Below are positions 37,680 to 45,998 of a DNA stretch of 64,000 nucleotides, piece after piece (positions within the stretch are counted from its first letter, which is position 1; each line of letters starts with the position of its first letter). The position numbers and the translations under genes are program-made. Under the pieces are notes generated by a model. The model was not told the origin of the DNA and ran no database searches. It was given only the letters and a program-made list of their open reading frames with translations. Source of the DNA: CAVOHU01 sp963817885 (GTDB lineage: Bacteria; Acidobacteriota; Vicinamibacteria; Vicinamibacterales; JAKQTR01); the NCBI GenBank assembly GCA_963817885.1, contig CAWFQE010000006.1:62001-126000 (forward strand), in the 5' to 3' direction.

Positions 37680-38135
37680 ATGCTCTACTATCTGTTGACG
37701 GCCGCGTACGTGGTGGTGTGCCTGTTGCTGCTGCTGGTGATCCTGCTTCAGCAGGGGCGGGCGGGCGACATTGCGAGCGCGTTTGGCGGCTCCAGCAGTC
37801 AGACGGCGTTTGGCGCGCGCTCCGGCGCGACCTTGCTCACGCGGGCGACTGCGGTGCTCTCGACCCTCTTCATCCTGGGCGCGATGGGCCTGGCGGTGGT
37901 GTATCAGAAGGGGCCGCGATCGGCCATGAGCGGGGTGAAGCTGCCGGCGGGCCAGACGGCGCCGGTGAAGTCGTCGCCCGGGCCGACCACGCCGCCCGCT
38001 TCAGCGCCGGCGCAGACGACCCCACCGGCCACCGCGCCGGGACCGGCCGCACAGACGGCGCCGCCTGCGACGCCCGCTCCGGCACCAGCGACGTCCGTGC
38101 CTGCGCCGGCGAAGCAGGCGCCACCGAAGAAGTAG
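37680..38135 (+). CDS. secG: Preprotein translocase subunit SecG
   Basis: Two-helix membrane subunit of SecYEG, 151 aa. Core MLYYLLTAAYVVVCLLLLLVILLQQGRAGDIASAFGGSSSQTAFG is diagnostic, followed by a second helix VLSTLFILGAMGLAVVY. Residues from about 90 to the end form a Pro/Ala/Thr-rich tail, common in Acidobacteria and delta-proteobacteria-type SecG, and positively charged at the end (APPKK). The tpiA-secG-tRNA-Leu order is a widespread arrangement. Confidence 0.95.
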   Translation: MLYYLLTAAYVVVCLLLLLVILLQQGRAGDIASAFGGSSSQTAFGARSGATLLTRATAVLSTLFILGAMGLAVVYQKGPRSAMSGVKLPAGQTAPVKSSPGPTTPPASAPAQTTPPATAPGPAAQTAPPATPAPAPATSVPAPAKQAPPKK

Positions 38136-38220
38136 GATGGATGAGGCATCCGGGATCGCCTCTGATAGAATCCCGGGCCTGACGCGCGCCGCCCGTGTGC
38201 CAGGCAGACATCCCTCGATT

Positions 38221-38307
38221 GCGGAAGTGGCGGAACTGGCAGACGCACCAGCTTGAGGGGCTGGCGCTCGCAAGGGCGTGGGGGTTCGAATCCCCCCTTC
38301 CGCACCA
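38221..38307 (+). tRNA. tRNA-Leu (anticodon GAG)
   Basis: Full cloverleaf with long variable arm: acceptor stem GCGGAAG / CTTCCGC, anticodon stem CCAGC/GCTGG with loop TTGAGGG (anticodon GAG, reading CUC and CUU), T-arm GGGGGTTCGAATCCCCC and encoded CCA at 38305-38307. Lies 85 bp downstream of secG. Confidence 0.97.
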
Positions 38308-38324
38308 TTCGACTCGGTCGCTAC

Positions 38325-38591
38325 GCTCCCTCGCTCATGGCAAGCCACTGCATGAGCGACCGAGGCGAATGGTGTCCTGCCTGCCCCGAGTGAGGCCTTA
38401 GGCCGAATCGAGGGGAGCGATCAATCGTCAGCAAGCGAGTCGAAGGGCACCCAGTCACGGCTCCCTTGCTCATGGCAAGCCACTGCATGAGCGACCGAGG
38501 CGAATGGTGTCCTGCCTGCCCCGAGTGAGGCCTTAGGCCGAATCGAGGGGAGCAATGAATCGTCAGCAAGCGAGTCGAAGGGCACCCAGTC
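38325..38591. repeat. 135-bp tandem duplication
   Basis: Copy 1 spans 38325-38459 and copy 2 starts at 38460 with the same GCTCCCT-N-GCTCATGG beginning; the match continues to about 38591 with only a few substitutions. Each copy contains the short palindrome AGGCCTTAGGCC-like core. It lies 18 bp after the tRNA-Leu 3' end. Confidence 0.9.
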
Positions 38592-38616
38592 GAAGCAAGC
38601 CAATCGAAGTCTCTCC

Positions 38617-38667
38617 CGCCGTAGCCGTCAGGCGCTTGCCTCGCCGAAGCTCGAAGAGCGAAGGCGG
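38617..38667. repeat. Palindromic chromosomal repeat CGCCGTAGC...GCGAAGGCGG (51 bp)
   Basis: Starts CGCCGTAGCC and ends GCGAAGGCGG, with an inner hairpin CTTCGGCG-like. Its last 42 bases (38626-38667) are identical to 42216-42257, and 49-bp relatives with the same ends lie at 42091 and 47990. Confidence 0.8.
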
Positions 38668-38764
38668 GCAGGGAGTAGGCGGACCCGCTCCCTATTCGGT
38701 TCTCCCACTCATGGCAGGCCAACAGCCTTCATCGTTGGCGCCGAAACTGGTATCCTGCTGCCGG

Positions 38765-39004
38765 ATGTCGCCAACCGTTCTGAGGGTCGAGCGGTATCGG
38801 TTCTTCTTCTTCAGCAATGAAGGACACGAGCCGCCGCATGTCCACGTCCAGGACGGTGAGAAGCTGGCCAAGCTCTGGCTGGAGCCGGTTCTTCTGGCTG
38901 CCTCAACCGGGTTTGCGGCCCGCGAACTGACCCACATCCAGACACTGGTGACGGAGCACCGCGAAGTGCTGTTGGAGGCGTGGCATGAATTCTTCCGGTC
39001 CTGA
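38765..39004 (+). CDS. DUF4160 domain protein
   Basis: 79-aa protein with the family core FFFFSNEGHEPPHVHVQ (the HEPPHVHV motif) and a C-terminal helix HREVLLEAWHEFF, normal length for DUF4160. Biochemical function is not known. ATG at 38765, read with a 20-bp overlap into the DUF2442 gene. DUF4160 and DUF2442 genes occur as a pair in many genomes and are suspected to act together, possibly as a toxin-antitoxin-like or regulatory unit, but no motif here proves that. It stands just after the repeat region. Confidence 0.85.
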   Translation: MSPTVLRVERYRFFFFSNEGHEPPHVHVQDGEKLAKLWLEPVLLAASTGFAARELTHIQTLVTEHREVLLEAWHEFFRS

Positions 39005-39251
39005 ACTGCGCCCTCTCGCTCGCCGGGTCGAGTTGACCGATGATGAGTTGCGCGTCGACCTGGCAGACGGTCGACGGATCATCGTCCCGCTTGCGTGGTT
39101 TCCCCGACTGATGACCGCAGACGCGGCTGCCAGGGGCAACTGGCAGCTGCTTGGCGACGGTGAGGGTATTCACTGGCCCGCGGCAGACGAGGATCTCAGT
39201 GTCGCCGGGTTGCTCGCCGGTTCACGGGGTTCGGGAACACGAGCAGCCTGA
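38985..39251 (+). CDS. DUF2442 domain protein
   Basis: 88-aa partner of the DUF4160 gene. The core LADGRRIIVPLAWFPRL and the ending IHWPAADEDLSVAGLLAG match DUF2442 (beta-rich, about 80-90 aa). ATG at 38985 lies inside the upstream gene's last codons, so the two are coupled. No membrane or signal segment. Function unknown. Confidence 0.88.
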   Translation: MNSSGPELRPLARRVELTDDELRVDLADGRRIIVPLAWFPRLMTADAAARGNWQLLGDGEGIHWPAADEDLSVAGLLAGSRGSGTRAA

Positions 39252-39454
39252 CGGCCCCCTGCGCTCTCGCTGTCTTGCATCCCTCGCTTGACTTCCCTGT
39301 CGCTCACGGCGATAGTGCACCGGTTCCACCCCTTCGAGCCCCTCCCGGCCGTCATCGTCTCGTGTCCGAGCAGCCCGTGCGTGCCGCGCGGAGGTGACAT
39401 GGCAGTGGCCCGTCGGAAACTCGCGCCAGTTCATCCCCTTCACAGCCGATCGAT

Positions 39455-41981
39455 GTGGACGGCTTCGCACCGGGCCACATCCTGGCCGACCGCTACCGCA
39501 TCGTCGCGCTGGTCGGGCGCGGCGGCATGGGCGAGGTCTACCGCGCCGACGACCTCAGGCTCGGCCAACCCGTCGCGCTGAAGTTCCTGCCGCCCGATCT
39601 CGAAGCTGATCCCGCCGCTCGCGACCGCCTGCTCGCCGAAGTGCGCAGTGCGCGGACGGTCTCGCATCCCAACGTCTGCCGGGTCTACGACGTCGGCGAT
39701 GTCGGCGGACGGGTGTTCCTGACGATGGAGTACATCGACGGGGAGGATTCTGGCGTCCCTCCTCCGGCGAATCGGGAAGCTGCCGGCCGCCAAAGCGCTC
39801 GAGGTCGCACGGCAGTTGTGTGCGGGACTGGCGGCGGCGCACGACAAGGGCGTGCTGCATCGCGACCTCAAGCCCGCCAACGTGATGATCGATGGCCGCG
39901 GACAGGCCCGCATCACGGACTTCGGCCTCGCCGTGAACGCTCGGGCGGGAGGCTCGCCGGCCGATCTCGCCGGCACCTTGCCGTACATGGCGCCGGAGCG
40001 GTTTCACGGGACCCCGGCGACGGTGCAGAGCGACCTGTACGGGCTCGGGCTGATCCTCTACGAGACCTACACCGGCAAGCCCGCGTTCAAGGCGAATTCG
40101 CTCCTGGAGTGGGAGCGTGCGCACTCGGATTCCACTCCGACTAACCCGTCCGAGTTGGCCGTGGACGTCGAGCCAGCGGTCGAGCGCGCCATCCTGCGAT
40201 GCCTGGCGAAGGACCCGGCGAGGCGGCCGGCCTCCGCCGCGCAGGTCGCGTCGGCGCTGCCGGGCGGGGATCCGCTGGCGGCCGCCATCGCCGCGGGTGA
40301 AACGCCATCGCCGGAACAGGTAGCCGCGTCCGGCGAAGAGGGCACGCTCCCGCGCGCGAAGGCGTGGTTGTGGTTGGCGGCGTGTCTCGTCGCACTCGCC
40401 GTCGTGTTTGCGATCGCGAGCAAGGTCAGCCTGGCCAACCTCATCCCGCTGCAGGACCCGGCGGTCCTCAAGGCGAAGGCGCAGACCCTGCTGCGCGACT
40501 TGGCATACCGTGATGAGCCGCTCGACACCCTCACGTGGAACGAGGTCTACCTGGCGCCTGGCGGCGGATTTGCCATTGATGCCAGTGACATTCGAGGTCC
40601 GATTCTCTTCGCCTACCGCCAGAGCTCCCAGTCGTTGCTGAGGATTGACGTTCTGGAGGATCGCGGGTGCAGCATCCCCACGCCTACAGCGATCGACGAC
40701 GCGTGCGTACGGCTGGATGCGCGCGACGGCCGGTTGATGACCCTGCGGGTCGGGGGTGTGAACCTCAGGGCTGGCCGGGACAGACAGGCGTCGTCTGCCG
40801 TCAACTGGAAACCGCTGCTGGCCGCCGCCGCTCTCGACGAGACTCAAGTCAAGCCGCTGGAGTCCATCTGGTCGCCGGCAGCCTTCCAGGTCGACGCCCA
40901 GGCGGCCTGGCAGGGTTCGGCGGGAGGGCGTGCCTACCGAGTGGATGCGGCGGCGTACAGGGGACGCGCCAGTTTCTTCAGCGTGCGCTCCGATGCCCTG
41001 GACGCCGGCCCGCAAACGGCGGCGCCAACCGACGTTGTCCGCCGAACCCTGCGGAGCGTCGCGGGCGTCGCTATTCCTGTGTTGATGCTGCTCCTCATCG
41101 CGGCGCTGGCCGCGATGGCGCGACACAACCTGCGCATGGGGCGGGGAGATCGGAAAGGCGCGTTCCGAGTTGCCATGCTGGTGCTGGTGGGGAGCGCCAT
41201 CAGCTCAAACCTCACGCGCCACTGGGGGGCCGATCCCGGATACGTGTTGAATGTCCTGGTTCTGGGCCAGGGCCCTTCCCTCTTCATGGCCATGGCGACG
41301 TGGTTGTACTACCTGGGATTCGAGCCCTACGTGCGTCGGCACTGGCCTCACCTGCTCGTGACGTCCTCTCGGCTGCTGGACGGCCTGTGGCGGGATCCCC
41401 TCGTCGGCCGCTCCGTGCTTATCGGCGTTGTCGCCGGCGTCGTGCTCTTTGGCGTCTCGCCCCTTGGCGCTCTGCTGTCGCACATGCCCGGACTGGGGCC
41501 GGTCCGGTCGTTCTACACGCCCGCGAGTCTGTTGGGGGTGGATGGGTTTGTCAGAGACCTCGTGGGATCGGTGACAGGGATGACGTTCAATTGTCTGGAG
41601 ATCGCCGGCCTTCTGCTCATCTCGCGTGTGATCTTCCGGCGTGACGGGCTGGCGTGGACAGTGGTCGCGTTGGCGGCGTTTCTTATGCTGTTCGTCGCGT
41701 TGGGAACAGGCGGCCTTGCCCCGGTCCTCGCGGTGTCGGCCGCCGCTATCGGTTCCCTGATCCTCCTTGCCTCGATCCGCGCGGGAGGTCTGCTGGCGGC
41801 GCTGATCCAGTTATACGTGTGGAGAGTCCTGGCGACGGCACCTCTGACCCTCGATGCCAGTCGCTGGTACGCCTGGCGTTCGTGGTTCGTCGTCGCGCTG
41901 GTCGTCGCTATAGCGATCTGGGGCTTCCGCAACGTGCTGGGGAAGCAGTCTGCCTTCCCGGCGGCGGCACTGGACGGATAG
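39455..41981 (+). CDS. Serine/threonine protein kinase with large membrane C-terminus, frameshifted
   Basis: Hanks-type kinase: Gly-loop GRGGMGEVYRADD, VALKFLP (ATP Lys), HRDLKPANVM, DFGLA and GTLPYMAPERFHG. The kinase domain (about residues 1-275) is followed by a transmembrane helix (WLWLAACLVALAVVFAIA), a probably extracytoplasmic region of about 200 residues, and a C-terminal region with about seven to eight hydrophobic helices, unlike the usual PASTA-type tail. At 39748-39749 an extra T shifts the frame; without it GEDLASLLRRIGKLPAAKALEV follows. The start is unclear: GTG at 39455 gives the normal kinase opening, while a strong GGAGGTG stands near 39390. Corrected length about 841 aa. 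Confidence 0.85.
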
Positions 41982-42090
41982 CCGGCGTCGCGGCCCGAGC
42001 GTCGGCGCGGCGAGGCCGAGCTCCTGTGCGAATGTGTGCGAAAGAAGTCGTTGCGGGCTTCCGCAGGCCCCCTGCATACGAAGTCTGTCA

Positions 42091-42139
42091 CGCCGTAGCG
42101 ACGGGAGGAATGCGACCAGCCGGACCGTTGCGAAGGCGG
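42091..42139. repeat. 49-bp palindromic element (relative of 47990)
   Basis: Begins CGCCGTAGCGACGG and ends CCGTTGCGAAGGCGG. The same length and ends are found at 47990-48038; the centre differs. Downstream of the kinase gene. Confidence 0.75.
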
Positions 42140-42215
42140 ACAACCACCATCCCTTCGGTCGCCCGCGCGAGCTACGTCTCAGGCAAGCCAGATGAAGGCT
42201 GGCACGCCGAGGCCC

Positions 42216-42257
42216 CGTCAGGCGCTTGCCTCGCCGAAGCTCGAAGAGCGAAGGCGG
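42216..42257. repeat. 42-bp direct repeat of 38626-38667
   Basis: Identical over 42 bases to the 3' part of the element at 38617. The two copies are in the same orientation and bracket the DUF4160/DUF2442 pair and the kinase gene (about 3.6 kb). Confidence 0.85.
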
Positions 42258-42299
42258 AAAGGCGGACCTCAATCGTCCGTGTCCCGCGGTCGGCCGCTG

Positions 42300-42722
42300 C
42301 TACGCGCTTCGGGATCCGCTGAACAGCTTCAACGGCGCGAGCTTGGCGATGGCCCTGAAGTCCTCGTCGACCGTGAAGAGGTCGTGGCCGCCGACCAGGG
42401 CACACGCAGCGATGAGACAGTCGATCCCCGAAACGTTGAGCCCCTTCCCAAGACACACATTCTTGAGCCGCGCCGCCTCGATGTGTTCCGGCGCCCTCTC
42501 GGGAACGATCGCGAACCCCGCCAGCAACTTTGCCGAGAGGTCGGCGAACTGTCGCTGGGTCCGAATGCCGCTCAGCACTTCCTGTAGGACGATCCCGGGC
42601 AGGCCAAGAGGAACGTCGCTCGCCATGAGTTCGTCGAACACCGCCTGAAGCCGGCGCTCCTCAGCCCCAGGCCGTTTCCGCCGGAAGACGCGCGAGAGGA
42701 CGGACGTATCGAAGAGGATCAC
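42300..42722 (-). CDS. vapC: VapC-type PIN domain ribonuclease toxin
   Basis: PIN-fold toxin, 140 aa. The acidic residues of the active site are present: Asp in ILFDTSVLSR, Glu in GIVLQEVLSG, Asp in VSGIDCLIAACAL and Asp in LFTVDEDF. Such toxins cleave tRNA or rRNA and are neutralised by the VapB partner. GTG start at 42720-42722 overlaps the vapB stop (GTGA), a classic toxin-antitoxin layout. The active site is complete, so the toxin is probably functional. Confidence 0.93.
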   Translation of the reverse strand: MILFDTSVLSRVFRRKRPGAEERRLQAVFDELMASDVPLGLPGIVLQEVLSGIRTQRQFADLSAKLLAGFAIVPERAPEHIEAARLKNVCLGKGLNVSGIDCLIAACALVGGHDLFTVDEDFRAIAKLAPLKLFSGSRSA

Positions 42723-42919
42723 CGCGCCCGCCGTTCCCGCTTGTAGTCGTACTTCGGGTCGTAGTCGACCTTGCCGGCGAGCTTGGCCAGTTCGCGCCGC
42801 TGACGCTGCTGAATGAATTCCCGCAGCGCCTCATTGACCGTCTCGCGCTTGGTCCGGTACCCACCAAGGCTTCGGGCCTGATCCAGGAGTTGGTCGTCGA
42901 TGGCGAGATTCGTTGGCAT
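42719..42919 (-). CDS. vapB: VapB-type antitoxin (MetJ/Arc ribbon-helix-helix)
   Basis: 66-aa antitoxin from the ATG at 42917-42919. N-terminal NLAIDDQLLDQARSLGGYRTKRETVNEALREFI is typical of type II VapB (PSK-like/Arc ribbon-helix-helix); the C-terminus is basic and disordered (DPKYDYKRERRAR) and would contact the toxin. An upstream ATG at 42925 adds two residues. With the start point predicted near 42921, the message would be nearly leaderless. Stop overlaps vapC. Confidence 0.92.
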   Translation of the reverse strand: MPTNLAIDDQLLDQARSLGGYRTKRETVNEALREFIQQRQRRELAKLAGKVDYDPKYDYKRERRAR

Positions 42920-42925
42920 ACACAT

Positions 42926-43244
42926 TGATCCTACACAGTGAGACTGTGTGGATCAAGCGCCTCCCGGCCACGCCAGTCCCGAAGCCCGCCGGATCCGGTA
43001 CCGAATCAGTCTCCCGTCCCATGACGTGTCCCACCCCGGCTTGACGTCACCACCAGACGGCCGCCTGAAGAATGCGACGCCCGCATGTGAACCGCAGCCG
43101 TCAGGGGGAGTCGGCCCGTGTGACGATGAGCTCCGTCGTCATGCCGGCGCGCGACGAAGAGGGACTCATGTTGGGGCGGTGCCACGCCGTCATGCGGATG
43201 ACTCGCCCGAAGGAAACGGTCAGGCGGCAACGATGCGTCAGTCG
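42926..43244. other. Intergenic region vapB / caspase-like gene
   Basis: 319 bp. The first 30 bp hold the vapB promoter-operator; in the remaining part I see no gene, RNA or repeat. Confidence 0.6.
42927..42956 (-). promoter_or_regulatory. vapBC promoter with overlapping operator palindrome
   Basis: On the minus strand TTGATC (42951-42956), a 17-bp spacer and TAGGAT (42928-42933). An imperfect palindrome GATCC-ACACAGT / ACTGTGT-GATC spans 42927-42954, exactly over the spacer and both ends of the promoter elements. This is where a VapB-VapC complex would be expected to bind for autorepression. Confidence 0.6.
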
Positions 43245-45530
43245 CTAGCGCCTGGCGTTCTTCGGCATGAGGTGGGTCGCCTTCATCGCCGACCAGGTCG
43301 CCTCCCCGCCGGACGAGTCCTCTCCGTCCTCGGCCGGAGACTTGCCGGCCAGCAGGTCGAAATCTTCATTGACCTTGATGCGCACCGCCGACTGCCCGTC
43401 GTGGTACGCGCGCAATCGGGTCGGCCGCTTGCCTTCCCGAGGGTCGCCCCTGGCGATTGGAGTCTCGATGAACTGATCCACGATCACAAAAGAGACCCAG
43501 AGTTCCTTCGCCAGGGGATCGTAGGGCCCGCCCACCTCGAACGACCCGTTCAGCGGGACGAGCACATCGTCGGTGACAACCGGTGGAGTGCCCGCCCCCG
43601 ACCGCTGGACGAGCACTCGTCCGTCGTAATCGAGCTTTCGGCCAGAGGCGGCCCACGAGCACGTCGAGCCGTTCATGCTCGACACTCCCCACGTCGGGAG
43701 GTGTTCGATGTCGGCGGGAGAAATCTCCCCGAGCAGCTTGGGCATGTCCGACGCCTGGACGGGCTTGTCCCCGGCGCGAAGACGGTATGGCCACGGATCG
43801 GCAACGAATCGCAGCTTGAAGTCAGCCCGGAAATGGAGATCCGTGTCCTCGAACTCCCTGAACGCTGCAGTACCCGTCCACTGGGTCAGCCAGCGTGAAT
43901 TGCTGACCCGGCCGCGATGGGTGACCTTGATTTCACCAGCACTGCCCTGTTCGGAATTGGGGAGGTGACACACGATCCGCTCCGGCTCCCACGACTCGAC
44001 CGGAACTGAGATATTCTCGATCTCGACCTTGCGGTTCTTCTCTCCTGGATCGGCGCCGAACAGGCCAACCAGCTCGACCCGGGACTGGTAAGCCAGGATC
44101 CGCGCATACATGATGCTCGGATTCAGCAGCCCGAAATTCCCCAGCCCGAGCCCGAAGAGGATCCTGCACTTGGGGTTCACGGCTATCTGGTTGAGACCCT
44201 TCCGTTCCATGTCCACGGCGATGTCCTGGTAGTCGAAGGGCCGCTGCGGAACCAGTTCCTCGTCCGGCGGGATCGTGTTTGCGCCGAGCATCCGGTCGAA
44301 CAGGAACTTCACCGATTCCAGAAACGGGTCGTACGTCAGAGCGTTGTAGCCTCCGTAGATCGAGACCCCGACGGCCCTCATCGTCTCCTTCAGCAGGATC
44401 GAGGTGCAGCCGTGGATGAACGCGAAGCTGTTGTCCGCGAAGCGCCAGTACTTCCTGATGAACCGGGGCGTGATCGTGTAGTAGCGCTTGATGAGGTTGC
44501 GGGTCGGGTCGTTCGGGTCGCGATCGCCAACCGCATCGGCCAGGCCCAGGTACCCTTCCAGGAACAGGTTGTGAGGCGCAGCGCCTCGGGCGTCGCCAGG
44601 GTCCGCGAATGCCATGTACGCCCGCGTCTGCGCCGGTGACCGCAGGCTCGAGGTTGCCAGTATGTATTCATCGACGTTCTTGTCGGTGACGGGATCATGA
44701 ATCTGGCCCGTGCCGCCATGCGCCTCCAGGAAGAACACGCCCAGGTTCCGATCGCGAATCTTCATCAGGGTCTCGATCGAGGCGTCGTTGCCCGGAACAG
44801 TCGTGTAGCCGTTGGCGTCCAGCAGTGTCCGAATGGTTCCGGTGATGTCCCCGAACGCGTCGCCGAGCGCATTCGCCACCATCGCCTGCGTGGAAGCCGG
44901 CAGGTCGTTTCCCTGGAGCTGGGGGTCCGCCGCACCTGCCTGCGAGTGGAAGATCTCCCTCGGCCCGCCCGAGCGGAGCGGGAAGGCGCCCTGCCCGCCC
45001 CCTTCGTCGGAACTGTCATCGGCCTCGGCCTGCTGAACAGGCACACGCCGGACGGAACCGCTGTTGCGTGCGGGGACCATCGCCGGGCCAGTGGGCGCCT
45101 TGGGTGGCCGGTCTGGCCCCGACTGCGGCGGCAACGGCTGACTGCTCGCGAAGATCTGGTACGGAACGTGATCGGTGAACAGCGCCCAGATCGTTCCGTC
45201 GTCGGATACGCCTGCTGCTGAGACCTCCTTGAGGGTCCTCATGAACGCCGCCGTCTGGCGGTTCCGCTCGGGCGGGGGCACCGCGCGCAGCGATTCGAAC
45301 TTCGCCTTGATCGCGTCCATCGCCCGATCCCGGGCGTCCTCGGTGACCACCGTGCTCGCCGGCTGGGAGGACAGCGGCAGGGAGGCGAATACGATGACCA
45401 GGGTGCCCAGCACCGCCAGCCTGCGGATCGAAGACGCAGACCATCTCGCCGGGCCTGCGCCGCCGGCCTTCATCCATCTGGCCCGTCTGACCAGGCGCGA
45501 CAGGAACCCGAAGCGAAACGTCGTTCTCAT
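43245..45530 (-). CDS. Putative secreted caspase-fold (clan CD-like) peptidase
   Basis: 761 aa. Basic N-terminus then a hydrophobic signal/anchor (LAVLGTLVIVFASLPL, residues about 39-53). A region of low-complexity Pro/Ala/Asp (130-210) precedes a domain with VFFLEAHGGTG (His271) and FAFIHGCTSILL (Cys375); after the Cys comes GVSIYGGYNALTYDPFLESVKFLFDRML. This His-Gly / Cys arrangement on predicted strand ends, and the segment after Cys, resemble caspase/gingipain/CHAT-type peptidases, but I know no close family. A segment near residues 495-560 with a GSAGEIKVTHRGRVSNSRWLTQW stretch resembles an IPT/TIG-type Ig fold. No neighbours explain its role. Function is inferred from motif pattern only. 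Confidence 0.6.
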   Translation of the reverse strand: MRTTFRFGFLSRLVRRARWMKAGGAGPARWSASSIRRLAVLGTLVIVFASLPLSSQPASTVVTEDARDRAMDAIKAKFESLRAVPPPERNRQTAAFMRTLKEVSAAGVSDDGTIWALFTDHVPYQIFASSQPLPPQSGPDRPPKAPTGPAMVPARNSGSVRRVPVQQAEADDSSDEGGGQGAFPLRSGGPREIFHSQAGAADPQLQGNDLPASTQAMVANALGDAFGDITGTIRTLLDANGYTTVPGNDASIETLMKIRDRNLGVFFLEAHGGTGQIHDPVTDKNVDEYILATSSLRSPAQTRAYMAFADPGDARGAAPHNLFLEGYLGLADAVGDRDPNDPTRNLIKRYYTITPRFIRKYWRFADNSFAFIHGCTSILLKETMRAVGVSIYGGYNALTYDPFLESVKFLFDRMLGANTIPPDEELVPQRPFDYQDIAVDMERKGLNQIAVNPKCRILFGLGLGNFGLLNPSIMYARILAYQSRVELVGLFGADPGEKNRKVEIENISVPVESWEPERIVCHLPNSEQGSAGEIKVTHRGRVSNSRWLTQWTGTAAFREFEDTDLHFRADFKLRFVADPWPYRLRAGDKPVQASDMPKLLGEISPADIEHLPTWGVSSMNGSTCSWAASGRKLDYDGRVLVQRSGAGTPPVVTDDVLVPLNGSFEVGGPYDPLAKELWVSFVIVDQFIETPIARGDPREGKRPTRLRAYHDGQSAVRIKVNEDFDLLAGKSPAEDGEDSSGGEATWSAMKATHLMPKNARR

Positions 45531-45998
45531 GAAACCTCACCTGTTCTGCGGATCGCGTCGCCGGCCTGAAGAGATCGGCGTCCCCTGTCGTGACGCGACC
45601 CGTGCTCGCGTTGAACGGATGCCGCTCGATCTCGCCACTGCACGCGGGGCTCTCAGACTCGCCGTTCGCTCTGGCTCGATCCGGTCGATGACACATCGGC
45701 CGGGATCCTCGCGGGGAGTCGATGTGCGATCGATCGGCCCGGGCGGCTCGTCCAAGGCACGAGAGCGACGGGGCCGCTGGCGCTGGTGAACGAGGCAAGT
45801 CTGGTCACTGCGCCGCAGCCTGTCAAGGATGAGCGCCACCAGGCGCAGCCGCTTCCCCAGAGCGCAGTCACGCCGCCAGCCTCAACTGGTGCGTCGCTCG
45901 TCACGCTCACACGAGTGGGGGAAGGCGTTTCTTCCTTCTCCGTGCTCGTCTTCATGTCACCGCCGGCGCTGGACGCGCCCGCCTGGGAACTCGCCGGA
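45531..45998. other. Intergenic region without recognised gene
   Basis: 468 bp between the caspase-like and SulP genes, both on the minus strand. ORFs on both strands are short and have no recognisable domain or conserved-looking composition. Probably the promoter region of the caspase-like gene. Confidence 0.6.

Larger units (their letters stand above)
38308..38764. other. Intergenic region rich in repeats downstream of tRNA-Leu
   Basis: About 457 bp without a convincing gene. It contains the 135-bp tandem duplication (38325-38591) and a 51-bp palindromic element (38617-38667). ORFs crossing it are repeat-derived and not conserved-looking. Confidence 0.75.

Noticed and set aside
38221..38307. 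tRNA-Leu as an integration (att) site for a genomic island
   Set aside because: No repeat of the tRNA 3' end is found within the accessory stretch and no integrase gene is present in the window.
45531..45998. Small ORFs in the gap between the caspase-like and SulP genes
   Set aside because: They have no domain, no ribosome binding site pattern and typical shadow composition of high-GC DNA.
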